64,000 nt of DNA from Isoetes taiwanensis (Eukaryota > Streptophyta > Lycopodiopsida > Isoetales > Isoetaceae): the NCBI GenBank assembly GCA_021234155.1, contig JAJEKV010000006.1:2397815-2461814 (forward strand). Direction: 5' to 3'. The position numbers and the translations under genes were made by a program. Below, one piece after another: positions 23,766 through 35,177 of this stretch (positions are counted from its first letter, which is position 1; every line of letters begins with the position of its first letter). The notes beneath the pieces are model-generated. The model searched no databases. It worked only from the letters and a program-made list of their open reading frames with translations, and was not told where the DNA came from.

Positions 23766-24214
23766 GCAACGTGGAATGAAAATTATAGAGAAAAGAATAC
23801 CATCAGACAGCGGAGCTGATGTTCCCCTAGAGGCCGTAGAAGTTAAGATCAATCATGTTGAATCAAAGTTCTCAAGCGCAGTGTTTAGTGTCTGACAGTG
23901 GTGATGTATCTTTGGAAGGAAGGATCAGAGATGGTGTCCCACATCTTTCAAAAGTCGGAGGATTCAACATTGATGTTAGCTTGGAAGGATCTGTCATTCT
24001 TGGCAGGCAAGTGGATCAGCCAGGTGTGATAGGCAAGATTGGTAGCATTTTAGGCAATTCAAATGTGAATGTCAGTTTTATGAGTGTTGGAAGAACGTCT
24101 CCTCGCAAACAAGCTGTGATGGCAATTGGGGTGGATGATGGACCAAGCAAGGAGGTTTTGCAAGAAATTGGCTCCATTCCTGCTATAAAAGAATTCATGT
24201 TCCTGAGTTTATAA
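23766..24214 (+). pseudogene. D-3-phosphoglycerate dehydrogenase C-terminus (ACT domain) fragment
   Basis: PGDH catalyses the first step of the phosphorylated serine pathway in plastids. Only its C-terminal part is here. About 23770-23870 reads KIIEKRIPSDSGADVPLE and VKINHVESKF. After a frameshift near 23880 the frame continues as VSDSGDVSLEGRIRDGVPHL, then SLEGSVILGRQVDQPGVIGK, and ends with the ACT domain (NVNVSFMSVGRTSPRKQAVM) and EFMFLSL-stop at 24214. The terminal stop is at the expected place. The catalytic and NAD-binding parts are absent upstream, where PPR remnants lie instead. It is a pseudogene fragment or a displaced last exon with a frameshift. Confidence 0.75.
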
Positions 24215-24316
24215 AATGAACTTGGATACTCATCTGGTGCATTGAGGAGCTGTGGCAATCAAAGAGGTAGGGGGTGAGCTTATAATTTTTTTCTTTTCTA
24301 TAAGCTTGCTTTCTAG

Positions 24317-25602
24317 TTCTGCCAGTTTAAACCATGTGCCTGCAGAAAATGCAAGTGTCATAAATGGTTCCTTCCCTGATGCTCATTTAGGTTATTCAAA
24401 TGGAATTCTCCCATTGAATGCATATGTCCCTTTGCCAAATTTGTTTCCAAAGACTGTTTTAGCTCCCATGTATGATTCCTCCGTGGGAACTAGTTTGTAT
24501 CAATCTTTGGAAGGTAATTCTGGTGGACAAGCTGCGGAGAAAATCTTTAAAGGAGCTTCATCTTCATTAAGCACTCAGACATCTACACAAACTCCAGGTG
24601 TGAAAGGTTATGTAGCTACTTCTCCCTACTTCTATCCATTAGCACCACAGATGCTTGGCAATGATAATGTTGGAATAGGAGAATTATCATATCCTTATCC
24701 TATGGATTATGACCTTGCTGCTGCGTTGCAAGCTCAACAACAGGCTCAGCTGGTTTTGCTGCAGCAACAACGTGCTGTGCAGCAACAATTAGAGGATAGG
24801 ATTAGCTATAAACAGCAAATTCAGGCTCAAATTTTATTACAACATCAACTTCGTGATCAGAGATTGGATGCCCACTTATATGGCCTACATCAAGCTGCCT
24901 TGAATGGGGTGGTTCCAGCAGGGCAGCCATTGTCTCAGACAGGTAGTCATCAGACAACTTTGCATCCTCGTCTGTACAGTCCACAAGAAATTTAGACTTG
25001 ATTGAACACCAGAGTTTAGCCTTGAGTAATGGAGATTCTTTGCCAACAAGTGTTTGCCGCTACTATGCCCAAGGACATTGCAGCCGTGGTGAACTCTGTC
25101 AATACCGGCACATTCAGCCACAGATACTAAAGGGATTGCATAGCATTTCTGAATCCAAGGATGCAGTAGTAGCTGAGGATCACAGTTTTCCTGAAAGAAT
25201 TCTGTCACGTAGGAGCAGTAGAGTTGTAAATACTGCTGTAACAACTGCATTGTCTGCTGCAAAAAAGAAGAGCATTGTATCTGCAAATGGTCATGCTTAT
25301 CCTAATGTTGATGAGTCTATGGACTCAATATTTTCAACCTCAAACCTGAGTTTCCAATTTTTGGAAACACCAGAGCATCTTGAATTGGATCTTCAAAGAC
25401 AGCTGAGTTTATCACAACAGGCAAAATATGCATCACTAAATGAGATTAAAGGGCGGGTTTACTCTATTGCGAAAGACCAGCATGGATGCTGTTTTCTCCA
25501 AAGAAAGTTTGATGAAGGTGTTGCTGAGGATGTTGAGAAGATATTCTTGGAAATCCATTGATCACGTAATGAACACATGGTTCAAATTATGCTAAATTTA
25601 CC
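24317..25602 (+). pseudogene. CCCH zinc finger plus Pumilio-repeat protein, partial and frameshifted
   Basis: An RNA-binding protein of the plant Pumilio type. A pyrimidine-rich tract ending TTTCTAG (24310-24316) is a likely 3' splice site for this exon. The first frame (to 24995) has a Ser/Tyr/Pro-rich part and a Gln-rich helical part (about 24715-24860, LQAQQQAQLVLLQQQRAVQQ). A frameshift at about 24990 leads to the second frame. That frame has a C-x7-C-x5-C-x3-H finger (VCRYYAQGHCSRGELCQYRH, about 25055-25111) and, near 25440-25560, the first Pumilio repeat (KDQHGCCFLQRKFDEG; the usual Arg after Cys is Cys). The reading then shifts to IDHVM and is lost, perhaps at a GTAATG donor. The remaining seven repeats are not found in the window. 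Confidence 0.65.
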
Positions 25603-25738
25603 TTAAAATTATAAGCCATAAAAATATCCGTTATTCATGGAGCGGCGCCGCCACTGGCCGCCTTCCCTTGATCCCGTGTTCTCTCTCATCGCTCCCCTTC
25701 CCCTGTTGCGGATACCATTCCCCTGTTCCAAAAACATC

Positions 25739-26065
25739 TCTGATCCGGCGATTTTCCGAAAACATCTCTGATCCGGCGATTTTTGTTGAAGATCTTCGTC
25801 AGGGTTTGTATTTCTTGTTCGTCAGGGTTTGTATTTCTTGGATTTCGAATGGATTGAGGGCTTCTAAGATGCCGTTGGCTCTGTCTTTGAGTTCTTAAGG
25901 CAGAATAGAGTTTCTAACTTTGATTTAGAAGCAAAAACTTTCTGTGTTGCGATTTCTGTGTTGGAAGATGGTTAGAATCGAAGTTTTATCATGAGAGCAG
26001 AATAGAATCGAAGTTTTATCATCAGAGCATTTTTTACGAATAGAATCGAAGTTTTACAGAGCAGC
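25739..26065. repeat. Three successive short tandem duplications
   Basis: Three different local duplications lie side by side. AACATCTCTGATCCGGCGAT occurs twice (about 25733-25785). CGTCAGGGTTTGTATTTCTT occurs twice (about 25797-25840). AATAGAATCGAAGTTTTA occurs three times (about 25974-26057). No coding frame is recognised. The GC-rich leader-like text just before (25640-25740) and this block could be the 5' UTR of an unrecognised gene or part of a mobile element. Confidence 0.6.
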
Positions 26066-26211
26066 TCTTGAAGATTTCGTCGAAAACATGGTTGCATTGT
26101 CGGACTTGCTGCAGGGAAACAGAGCACACAAAAACAGGGCGAGAACCAGGGCGTGGAAATTTGAACCATGTGTTCATTACGTCCGGGAAAGTTCAGGTCT
26201 CGGAATATTCC

Positions 26212-26308
26212 CTCGGGAATATCCCTCGACGGCGCCGCCAGACGAGGCGGCGCCTAAGCGGCTTCGGCGCCGCCGAGTCTGGCGGCGCCGCCTCGGGAAA
26301 TTCCCTCG
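26212..26308. repeat. GC-rich palindromic segment
   Basis: CGGCGCCGCCAGAC (26230-26243) and its exact complement GTCTGGCGGCGCCG (26277-26290) form a 14-bp stem around a 33-nt loop. The loop contains further GGCGCC palindromes. The flanks CTCGGGAATATCCCTCGA and CTCGGGAAATTCCCTCGAGG extend the symmetry. The composition is far above the AT-rich surroundings. A related GGAGCGGCGCCGCC block occurs at about 25640. Confidence 0.65.
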
Positions 26309-26320
26309 AGGAATTTAACT

Positions 26321-27627
26321 CATGACAGACCCCTTTCCTGAATTTTCTTAAAAATAGATAATAGAATAATCTCAGAAGTGGCTAAAGCAGTTTTGAAGTG
26401 AGGCTCATTTCCCTTGAATAACGCAGAACCCACATTGGGTCTTCAAAGTGTTTACCTATTATATCCCTGCTTTTGTTTCAAAAGAAGCAGGCGATTTATT
26501 TTTTCAGAAGTTATTTGTTGCTTGGAAATAGAGAAGGTGATTGTAAGCCGCAACTGCTATTCCATCCGTGCCCTTAATTTAAAGTTGTCATATTAAGAAA
26601 TGCCAAACCTCAAGTGAACTTGCAAATGCTGGAGACTCGTTATTTTCAACCTCTAGACAGCTATGGCAACTAATTCCTAATAAGACAATTCTTTATTTGC
26701 TTAGAATATAATCTGCAAGTTTTAAAAGTTGTTTAAGGACAGAAACCAGTTACTCTGAGACAAGTTGAAGCCATATTTGCAAGGTTGTTGTAGGAGAAAC
26801 GTCCTTTCTGTTAAAAATTACCATTCTCAAGGTTCCAGGGTGGTTGAGTTCGTGTAATCGGGTTTGTTTAACTCATTTAGGCAAGGAGGCGTGCGTTGTG
26901 CTGAGGCAACATAACGATTAGCGTCTATATATTCATAAAAATGGAGTGCTGAGGCAACATAACAATTAGCGTCTATATATTCATAAAAATGTATAATCGT
27001 CGTATAATCGTCGTATAATGTCGTATAATCGTCGTAGCAATGTATAATCGTCGTATTCGATTTTATATTATAAGACACCACCCAACACCATATCCTACAA
27101 TTAGCTAAGCAAAGTAATCAAACGTGCTTTTGACTAGTTACTTGGTTATAATTGTTACTTGGTTATAATTGTTGGTTAAAAAATTGTTATCTTTGTTGCC
27201 TTTCCAACGTGCAAATACGTGACCTTCACTTTCTAATGTCCATGCATATGTACTCCATGTTGGCTAGTGTTGCTCCTAGCATTGTATACTGTAAAATGTA
27301 AAATAGATGCTATATTCGCTATTTTTGGGGGATTTCAACCCACATACAAACCCTTGCGATATAAAATATCAATTTCATTGTGTTGATTATTTCTTTTTGC
27401 TTCCTGTGAATATCCAAGTTGGAGCGCCTGCAGTTGTTTAGTGGGGAAATGCTGTAATAATACATCAGATACAATATGAAACAACATATATATATCAAAT
27501 GGTAATAAAATAACCATGATATGGTATCATAATAATCAGTGTCGAGATGCTATAGTTTTCAAATACTTGGAAGTATTAGATCTTTTTTCCAGCAATCACA
27601 AAAGGTCCATAGCTGAACCCAAAAGGT
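26321..27627. other. Region without a recognisable gene; tandem repeats at 26899-27060
   Basis: No gene is supported. A 45-bp unit (GTGCTGAGGCAACATAAC ... CATAAAAATG) occurs twice in tandem (26899-26943 and 26946-26991). It is followed by four to five units of GTATAATCGTC (about 26991-27060). The remainder is AT-rich unique sequence. Confidence 0.55.
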
Positions 27628-28470
27628 GAATGAATAGAATAGAATAGTTTTTTTAACGTCCACGGAGACCAATAGGTCATGGGACCCATACAATGGGCTA
27701 GTACAATCATTACTACTAGGATTAAAAAACCCCTGCCTCGAAAGGTTTTCAAGGGAAAAACCTTTGCAGTAATGATGATACTAAACAAGCGGAGATAATG
27801 ACTACTGAGGGCTCAGTAATTGCTGACGTTTATCTAGAACCTCAAGTATGTATAATGCCAAGTCATGCACAGATGGTGCTCTGAGAAGTTGTGAAAGCGT
27901 GGAATGGAATGCTAATGTCAAAAAATGATTCCGGACTATCTCAAAAGCAGGGCAACTCAGAAGAGTATGGCTTTCATCTTCAATAACCTGTAACTGGCAA
28001 CATGCACATAGTCTCGCTTCTCGCGGCAATTGCGGCCGCTCCCATCTACATGTCTCAATCCGTAGCCTGTGGGACCCCGTGCGAATTGATGCAATAGCTA
28101 CAAGCTTGTTCCTGGACAATGAAGCAAGCAAATAAGCTTGGGGCCCTGATGCCAAGGTGGGATTTATATGTGCATGGTAATGACCAGTTTTCACTTGGGC
28201 CAAAGTAACTGCGTCCCATATCTTTTGAGAAAAACAACCATTGAGATATTGTTGCAAAAGCTCAGGATCAGAACTGGCAAGCATCAGGCAGTGCTCTGGT
28301 TGCACAGCCCAACGGGCAAACCATGTAGTGCAATGCTCTTTCCAACATCGTTTCAAACGCTGAGGAGATTCAGCCATAGCAAGTGCAAGAACAGGATACC
28401 TAACATCATCCATGTGGTGCACCTTGCAGATATAGTGGAGATGGCGCTTCATGGCAAAAAAACAAATCAC
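27628..28470 (-). mobile_element. 5'-truncated LINE, family 2 (copy b), tail (CTATT)n
   Basis: On the minus strand the frame 28470-27802 gives the C-terminal part of a family-2 LINE protein: RTGSHRLRIETCRW, then the zinc motif CACCQLQVIEDESHTLLSC. The 3' UTR has a hairpin GGTTTTTCCCTTGAAAACC (27744-27762), then GGGGTTTTTTAATCC. The shared terminal stem-loop GACCTATTGGTC (27667-27678) precedes CGTGGACG, and the tail is CTATTCTATTCTATTCATTC (27628-27647). RT and endonuclease catalytic regions are missing. It is the best-preserved family-2 3' end besides 41717-41773. Confidence 0.75.
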
Positions 28471-29178
28471 TTGTGGAGCACTGTAGACAGAAAGGGGAAA
28501 AAACTTGGAAAATGAATGAGCTCAGGATCATAGAGCAGCTCCAAAAGTTTTTCAGATATTCTGTTTCCCGTTGATTTCTTGATCTCTGGAAGCTGATGTT
28601 TCGAGTAAGGGTCGCCTCCTTTTCTGCCGGCTTTGCAAGTGGCATGCATAGCTATGTATTTGCTTCAAAAGGACAACAGTTTTGTATAGCTGCCTTTAGA
28701 TATTCGTGGTTCTGGAGCTCCGGCCTTCGAGATAATGCAGCTATGGCAGTCTACTGGAATACAATGAAACAATTCAACTCTTATAGATGTTAAGAAGATC
28801 TGCCCCACCACAAAAGGATCGACATGCATCATTCCGACAGCTTAAGCAGTTATTTTGTAACGAAAGATTTCGAGCAAGGGTAAGGGCGTACTTGGAGCAG
28901 AGCTGTGGAGCAGAGGCAGGGCCTGGAGCCGGAGCTCTGGCTCCTTCGCAAGAAAAAAACAAGAACAAAAAAGCAAAAGCTGAACCTGCCAGAATGTGCT
29001 TGCCATAGAGAAATCTGGAGCTTGCAGCCGAGCTCTGCATCTTCGCCGGACTTGTTTCTGCTCCAAAATGGTCCTGTAGCCATTGTTAGACCGAATCCTC
29101 CCCTAAAGCTGCCGTCAAGGATTTTGTGGAATTTTTGCGTGTTTAAAGGTCTGATATGATTATTTACTCAGCTTGCAG
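28471..29178. other. Region without an assigned gene
   Basis: Short frames on both strands show no family resemblance. A plus-strand 65-codon frame from 28596 starts with a weakly hydrophobic stretch (RVASFSAGFASGMHSYVF), but nothing supports it as a gene. Towards 29178 a pyrimidine/AG context (TTTACTCAGCTTGCAG) is a plausible acceptor for the next feature. Confidence 0.35.
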
Positions 29179-29700
29179 GAGCCAAAGTCAAGCTATCTGA
29201 TAACTTGTTCTCTGAATGTGCATGGAGCGTCTGTTGTTCATTTCCAAGATTTCAATGCAGATGTATTAAAACATGTGACCATACCAAATGTAAATGGAAC
29301 CTTAAGTATGCTCGAGCAAGAGTTTCTCGTAACAATGGATCGCTAACTCCTTCTCGAACCACTATATTAGCACCTGAACTACATTATTTTGCTGGAGACT
29401 GGTCAAATGTGCATCTTCTGTTATCACAAGTAGGGCCTGACCAATGTGGGAAGATAGAAAATGAAAGCAGTGAGTTTAACTTTACCTTTGCCGACAGAGA
29501 TTACTACTCTCGTCCATCCACTCCAACTACACCACCCACAGATGTAGACAGTATGCATGAGAGAAGCTCTGATGTCCCAAGCCATCGAAGAATTAGATCG
29601 AGGAAACGCTCTCGGGGAAGGAGGGCATGCGAGCGGAGCACCGATGATAATGCCTATGATGGAGGATATGACATTATTCTAATGGAGGTCCTCCAGCGCC
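29179..29700 (+). pseudogene. METTL18-like histidine protein methyltransferase fragment
   Basis: The sequence resembles the middle of plant homologues of histidine protein methyltransferase 1 (METTL18 class, seven-beta-strand SAM-dependent fold). After a possible splice acceptor (29176-29178) the reading ASVVHFQDFNADVLKHVTIP is the SAM-fold acidic-loop region. A frameshift near 29335 leads to LAPELHYFAGDWSNVHLLL. A Ser/Arg-rich insert follows (RIRSRKRSRGRRACERSTDD), then GGYDIILM (about 29660-29685), the core strand. The expected following motif is absent and the sequence changes character after ATGGAG|GTCC. Both the N-terminal part and the C-terminal half are missing, so it is a partial, broken copy. 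Confidence 0.6.
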
Positions 29701-30371
29701 AAACGTGGGCTGGGAAGGGTATGCGCATACGAGGTTCACCCCATCAACTCCGCCAATGGGGCTCGAAATGTGAGCTGGCCGGGCATTTCTCTGCTAACAG
29801 GGCCTACATGTAGGCTGGCTGAGTTTCCCATTGTCCCGGAGCTTTGTTATGTTGTTTTGGTACTTTGGCTTCGTGTTCTTTGCTCCTGACTCTTATGATA
29901 TTTCTTTGGTTGTCATTATCTAGCACTGCACCATAGTCTCTTGTATATTTGGAATTGTTCATGTGTATGCTATCCAAGATGCCAGAGTGTTCCTATGTAC
30001 GCAGTAGCAGCTACGGGATCCCCACTTAGTCACGAGGACTAATCCCATTGAGTGAATATGCAGTGAACTCGCAAGGCAGCGGTCAAGTTGATGGTGGCAA
30101 TGTGGCCAGGAACCGTGCTTGAGTTCTAGAGCTAGCAGTTTCTATTGATTTGCTCAGTGCTATGGTGCATGTATATTGATAAAACATTGTAAATATGTGA
30201 GCTATTGATTTGCTCAATTAGAACTTGGAATATATTAAGCTTATGAAAATGTTGAATGCATGAGCAGGGTTGTTTGTTGAGCCTAAACCGTGTATTTAAT
30301 TTACAAAGGAAGATTTAATTCTTCACCTGAATTCACCTTTACATAAATCTAGTCGTAAGTCAGACAAGACC
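29701..30371. other. Region without a recognisable gene
   Basis: No coding feature is supported. The segment 29700-29820 may be unrelated Pro-rich coding debris (reading PAPNVGWEGYAHTRFTPSTP), but the family is not recognised. Confidence 0.4.
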
Positions 30372-30397
30372 CCGAGTTGCCCAGAGGGTCAACTCGG
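30372..30397. other. Perfect 8-bp hairpin abutting the (TC)n tract
   Basis: CCGAGTTG (30372-30379) and CAACTCGG (30390-30397) pair around a 10-nt loop, three bases before the 165-bp (TC)n. It could be the 3' end of another retroelement that used the same microsatellite, or chance. Its sequence is not the LINE 3' stem-loop. Confidence 0.4.
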
Positions 30398-30567
<170 letters not shown>

Positions 30568-30733
30568 ATTTGGACGCTGGGTGCTAGGGTTTTGCCGTGG
30601 AGACGAGAAAGCCATAGCTCTCACATCGGATTGTCGATTACCAGCAGGGGTTGGGCTCGTTGGAAAGCTTATTTCGAGCTCTTTCCAACGGTGTATAACA
30701 TCAATACTTTTGAATCAGTTTGACAGTCTGTAA

Positions 30734-31630
30734 TTGGCATTTTCCGGGACTGTGTACAGGATGGGACATCCTAAAAAGGAGACAGATAAGATACAGGGGA
30801 AAAAGGGCTCCAAGGAGGTGGGCTCCAAGGCTGATTCCGGCTCCCTGGGGGCAAATAAATCTGTGGTAGGCAATGTCAAGAAGGTAAAAAATGAATGTAA
30901 AAGGCAGGGCAAGGAAGTTCTTACAGAAGACATCTCGGATGACACCTCGGATGGGGACTCTGGTACTTCTGCGGAATCTCTGGAGGCAGAGGCAACTGAT
31001 TTGGGGCTGAAGGCTGACATATCCGGAGGGCTTGGGCCTGTCTTTGGGGCTGATTTGCAGCGAGCTATGGCGCCTTCTGGATTCTTGGGAGGAGAGATGC
31101 TAATGGGTCAATTGCTTACGGTGATGATGAAGCTACTAGAATCCATGGAGCAGTCCAGGAAGGAAGCAGAGCAGGCAAGGAAGGAGGCGGCAGCCCATCA
31201 GGCACAAATGCTTAAGCTTTTGCAAGGTATGAATGAGTCTTTGTGTTCTTTAAAGAGTGAAAATATAGAGCTAAAGCAGCAGCTAGCAAGCGTATCAGAG
31301 ACAAAGCAGGTCATGGATCAAGCTGAGACTTCGAATAGGGGCTCAAATGATGGTTTTCAAGGAGCAATTGATGCTTTGAATGAGAAAATGGAGCACTTGG
31401 CTGATATGCATGAAAGGGAATCGAAGGCTAATAATTTCAGAATTTCTGGCCTACCAGAAAAGGAGAATGAGGACACAAGCATGGCTGTTCAAACATTTCT
31501 TGCAGAGAATATGCAGGTGCAGGTGGATATTTTGGAGGCGTACCGGGTTGGAAGGAAGGGGGAAGGAACACGGAATGTGTTGGTGAAGTGCGCATCCAAG
31601 GAAGCGAAGGCTCGGGTTAACATTGCTTAA
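30734..31630 (+). pseudogene. LINE C ORF1 (coiled coil plus RRM-like), C-terminal frameshift
   Basis: The 298-codon frame has a Lys/Gly/Ser/Asp-rich N-terminus. A first ATG in good context is at 30761 (MGHPKKETDK). A coiled coil lies at about residues 125-220 (Gln, Glu, Lys and Ala heptads). An RRM-like ORF1p domain follows from about residue 228 (NNFRISGLPEKENEDTSMAV, then EAYRVGRKGEGTRNVLVKCA). Near 31620 a frameshift truncates it. The lost tail (GKYIWVNDDLTKTQFQQR) continues in another frame to the TAG at 31773. The organisation equals copy B, so ORF1 of this family is about 295-345 residues including the tail. Confidence 0.8.
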
Positions 31631-31775
31631 GGGCAAATATATATGGGTCAATGACGACTTAACTAAGACCCAATTTCAGCAGAGAAGAGAAGATCTTAAG
31701 AGGATGAAGGAGGCAAGAGCGGCTGGACAACGTGCTTACTGGAGAGGCGGAAAAGTGATTGTGGAGGATGCATAG

Positions 31776-34700
31776 GAAGTAGCGACCGCCAGGTTAGTTT
31801 GCTGGAATGTAAATACGTTAAAAAGTAGTAAGATATGTGCTATGGATGACTTGCTAGCAAATGTAGACATAGTTTTCTTTTTGGAAACGTGTGAGCATGA
31901 GGAAAAGGCTCTTCCAGATATTTCTGGTTTTACGCTATTGCATTCAGTATGGAATAAGAAGGGCTGGAATCTCAAAGGTACAGGTGGTATCGCATGCTAT
32001 GCTCGCAATGAAATTGTGCATGCAGTGTGTGTTTTGACACATAAGGCAACTGCACAATACATTTGGATTGAATTGCCAGGTAGGGGCAACAAGATATATG
32101 TAGCTGGTTGTTATTTCCCCCCAAGGGAATCACCCGTGTATAACAAAGGAGATCTGGATAAGGATGACCCATTCTTTCACTTAGAGCAGGATATACTAGC
32201 TTTGGGTTTGGCAGGGGAAGTGCTATTGTTAGGAGACTTTAATGGGCGTACGGGAAACCATCAAGCAGCTTTGGTGGGCCTAGATGGAGAAGCAGAATGG
32301 TTGGAAATCTTTGGATGATCTTGGTGAAGACAATTGGATGGAAGCGAGAACGGGAAGACAATATGAAATGGCCGACACCGCAGGGGCGTCATGTCTTACA
32401 TATGTGTAGTGGTTTTGAGATGGTGATCTTCAATGGCACGGATAGGTACCCAGGCTCTGGTAAGCGCACTTGTAAAAATGCTAGTGTGGTGGATTATGTT
32501 ATTGCCAAACCTACTTTTGCAGAACATGTTATTAGCTTACGCATTGGAGATGAGAATGGCTTCGGATCATGTACCTTTGCTCATTGAACTTCATGTACAG
32601 TGGCATCATAGGCAGCAAGAAGATACATATAAAGGTAAATGGATGTCTCTCAAGTATGATAAAGCGGATGAATATAGCGAGATATGCGAGCAGAAAATGG
32701 CATCTTTTGTATGGCCCACATCAGTAGGGGATATGAGTGAGGCGTTGTCTAGGGTTTTGCTTGAATCAGCGAATGAATGTTTTGTATCCCACCGGCAACG
32801 GAGGGGGCTGCCATGTAATGGATGGTTTGACATGGAATGTAAACAGCAGAGGCAAAGATTTAGAGCAGCACAAGGGGCAGTTAAAGTACAGGAAAGGAAA
32901 GTGTATACCAAGCTGGTTAAAAATAAGAAGAAGGCATATTTACATCGTAAACATAGGCGAATGGTGGAAGAACTGCTGGTTGATCCAAAGAAATTTTGGA
33001 ATAGGCTTAAACCCTTGAAGCATGGGGGTAATGTGTTGCAAGCGGAGGCACTAATGGAGCATGTACGCAATTTATACCATGTCCATGGAGTTGAGGATAA
33101 GATGGCCGAAGAGACATGTGAGATGGATGATATGCTTACCTTTACTCTGGAGGATGTTCAGGTGGGACTCAAGAGACTTGCTAATGGCAAAGCGGCAGAT
33201 GCTTGTGGCCTTAAGGCGAAAAATGCTTAAGTGGGCTGGAGAAGCTTGATTCTGAATAGGCTGGTCGACATGTTCAATATGGCTTCGAGAGATGGGTTTC
33301 CTAGGGGCTGGCAGGTTAATAGGGTTGTGCCATTGCACAAGTCGGGATGCATCCGATCCGGGTAACTACCGCATACCATTATGGTTGGCGACCTTTACAT
33401 AAAAACTGTATGCCTCTATACTTGAGGGCAAGATAAGCAATGGCGGAGGGTCACAATGCTAGAGCAATAGGCCAAGCGGGCTTTAGACCTAAAAAGTCTA
33501 CAACTGACCATTTGGTCACCCTTCGTGCTATGATGGATTCAGTGGTGGGAAAAAGGAAACCTTTGTATGCTGTATTTGTGGATTTCAGCAAGGCCTTTGA
33601 CATGGTGAATAGGCAAAATCTGTGGCATAGGATGGTAGATTTGGGCATCCCGATGGGGCTTAGGCATGCGGTAAGTGTTCTTTATAAAAAGTACTCGCGT
33701 GCAACTCTCTTTCCCTTTTGTCAGAATGTGTGATGATGTAGTAGAGAGTAATATGGGAGTCAAACAGGGGTGTCCTTTGTCGCCTACCTTGTTTGGATTG
33801 TTCATAGATCAGCTGGAGGGGTGGATAAGAGCACATGGAGGGGATGGTACATCCTTGAATGGGTATGTACTTATGCTCTTGCTATATGCTGATGATAGCT
33901 ATCTCGGAGCATACAGGGGATGCAAAGACATTTGGATGTGCTTGCCGGTTTTTGTGATGCTAAAAGTATATGGGTGAATCTGGGAAAAGACTAAGGTCTG
34001 TTGTTTTGGAGAATAATAAAATAGATCATGTGCGGCTATTCTACAAGGGTAAGCAAGTTGAGGTCGTTGAAAGCTATAAGTATCTGGGTTTGACTGTAGA
34101 CAAAAGTCCGAATTGGAATCAGGCGGTCGAACATAGAGTGAGTGCGGGCTTAAAGGCACTATATGCAATGCAGAGAAGGTGTGTGAATGCTGACATTTGG
34201 AACTTTGAAATGAAACGCATGCTCTTTAAATTATTGGTACAAACGGTTATACTGTATGGTTGTGAAGCCTGGGGACCAGGCCTCGCTAATGATGGGTGGA
34301 AAAAGGTGGAAAAAATACAAAAGAAATTTTTTCACACGGAACTGGGCACTAAAATGCAAACGCCATATGATATGATGTTAGGAGAGTGCGGGATGATACC
34401 CCTTGAAGCTGAAGCTCTTTGCAAAACCTTACGTTATCTGCATAAGGTTTTATATGATATGCCCAGGAATAGCTTGCCAAGAATTGCTGCAGCAGAGAGT
34501 AGTGACAAAGGTTGGTATGCGGATATTAGTAGATGGCTGGTGAAATGGGGGATGGATATTCACGAATTGCAGATGAATCAGGAAGATATTGAGGGATGGG
34601 TTCAGAAGAGTGTTCTCACTAAGACATGGAGTACGCCCGGTTTGTGAAGAAAGAGTACTATCGGACTGGTGATGAATCCCACATTGAAGGCGGCCATGAT

Positions 34701-35107
34701 ATCTTAGTGAACCCATATCTATGAAGCATAGGCAAGCAATTGCGAGGATCCGGTTAAGCTCGCACCATCTTGGTGTGGAGGTAGGGAGATGGGCAGACAT
34801 CGCTCATGATCTTAGACATTGTAACTTGTGTAGTGACGGTGTGGTGGAGGATGAGGCTCATATCTTACTTTGTTGCCGTGCTTATTCAGACTTAAGAGTC
34901 ATACATGGGATCAGTGCTACCTCCCTTGAGGAGTTCTTTCGGTACCCAGGGGCATCCATTGGGGGATATATTGTTGACATTCTTAAACATAGAGATGCTT
35001 GTTTGAAAAATCAGAAGGTACGAGAGATTGAGATAGAGGAGCCCAGTGTGTTACTCTCAGAAGACGCACTGGATGACTTGTTTTATAATTTTGAATGTAA
35101 CTTGTAA
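31776..35107 (+). pseudogene. LINE C endonuclease-RT protein, many frameshifts
   Basis: After the TAG the frame gives RLVCWNVNTLKSSK, then FFLETCEHEEKALPDI, then GDFNGRTGN (about 32240), with the first ATG only after the WNVN motif. SDHVPLL is at about 32565. The linker includes HRQRRGLPCNGWFD. RT pieces are LANGKAADACGLK, GQAGFRPKKSTTDHLV, FVDFSKAFDMV, VKQGCPLSPTLFGLF and LLYADDS (about 33880). After more breaks 33970-34647 and 34721-35107 hold the thumb and the zinc motif CNLCSDGVVEDEAHILLCC. At least six frameshifts are present. The protein order and motifs match the intact frame of copy D. Confidence 0.85.
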
Positions 35108-35112
35108 ACGTC

Positions 35113-35177
35113 TCATAGACCTGGTGGTCTCGAAGACGGAATAATAGATTTCATTTCATTTCATTTCATTTCATTTC

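Noticed and set aside
20306-29700. A single continuous host gene spanning all the fragments
   Set aside because: The fragments belong to unrelated families, several with frameshifts and missing core domains.
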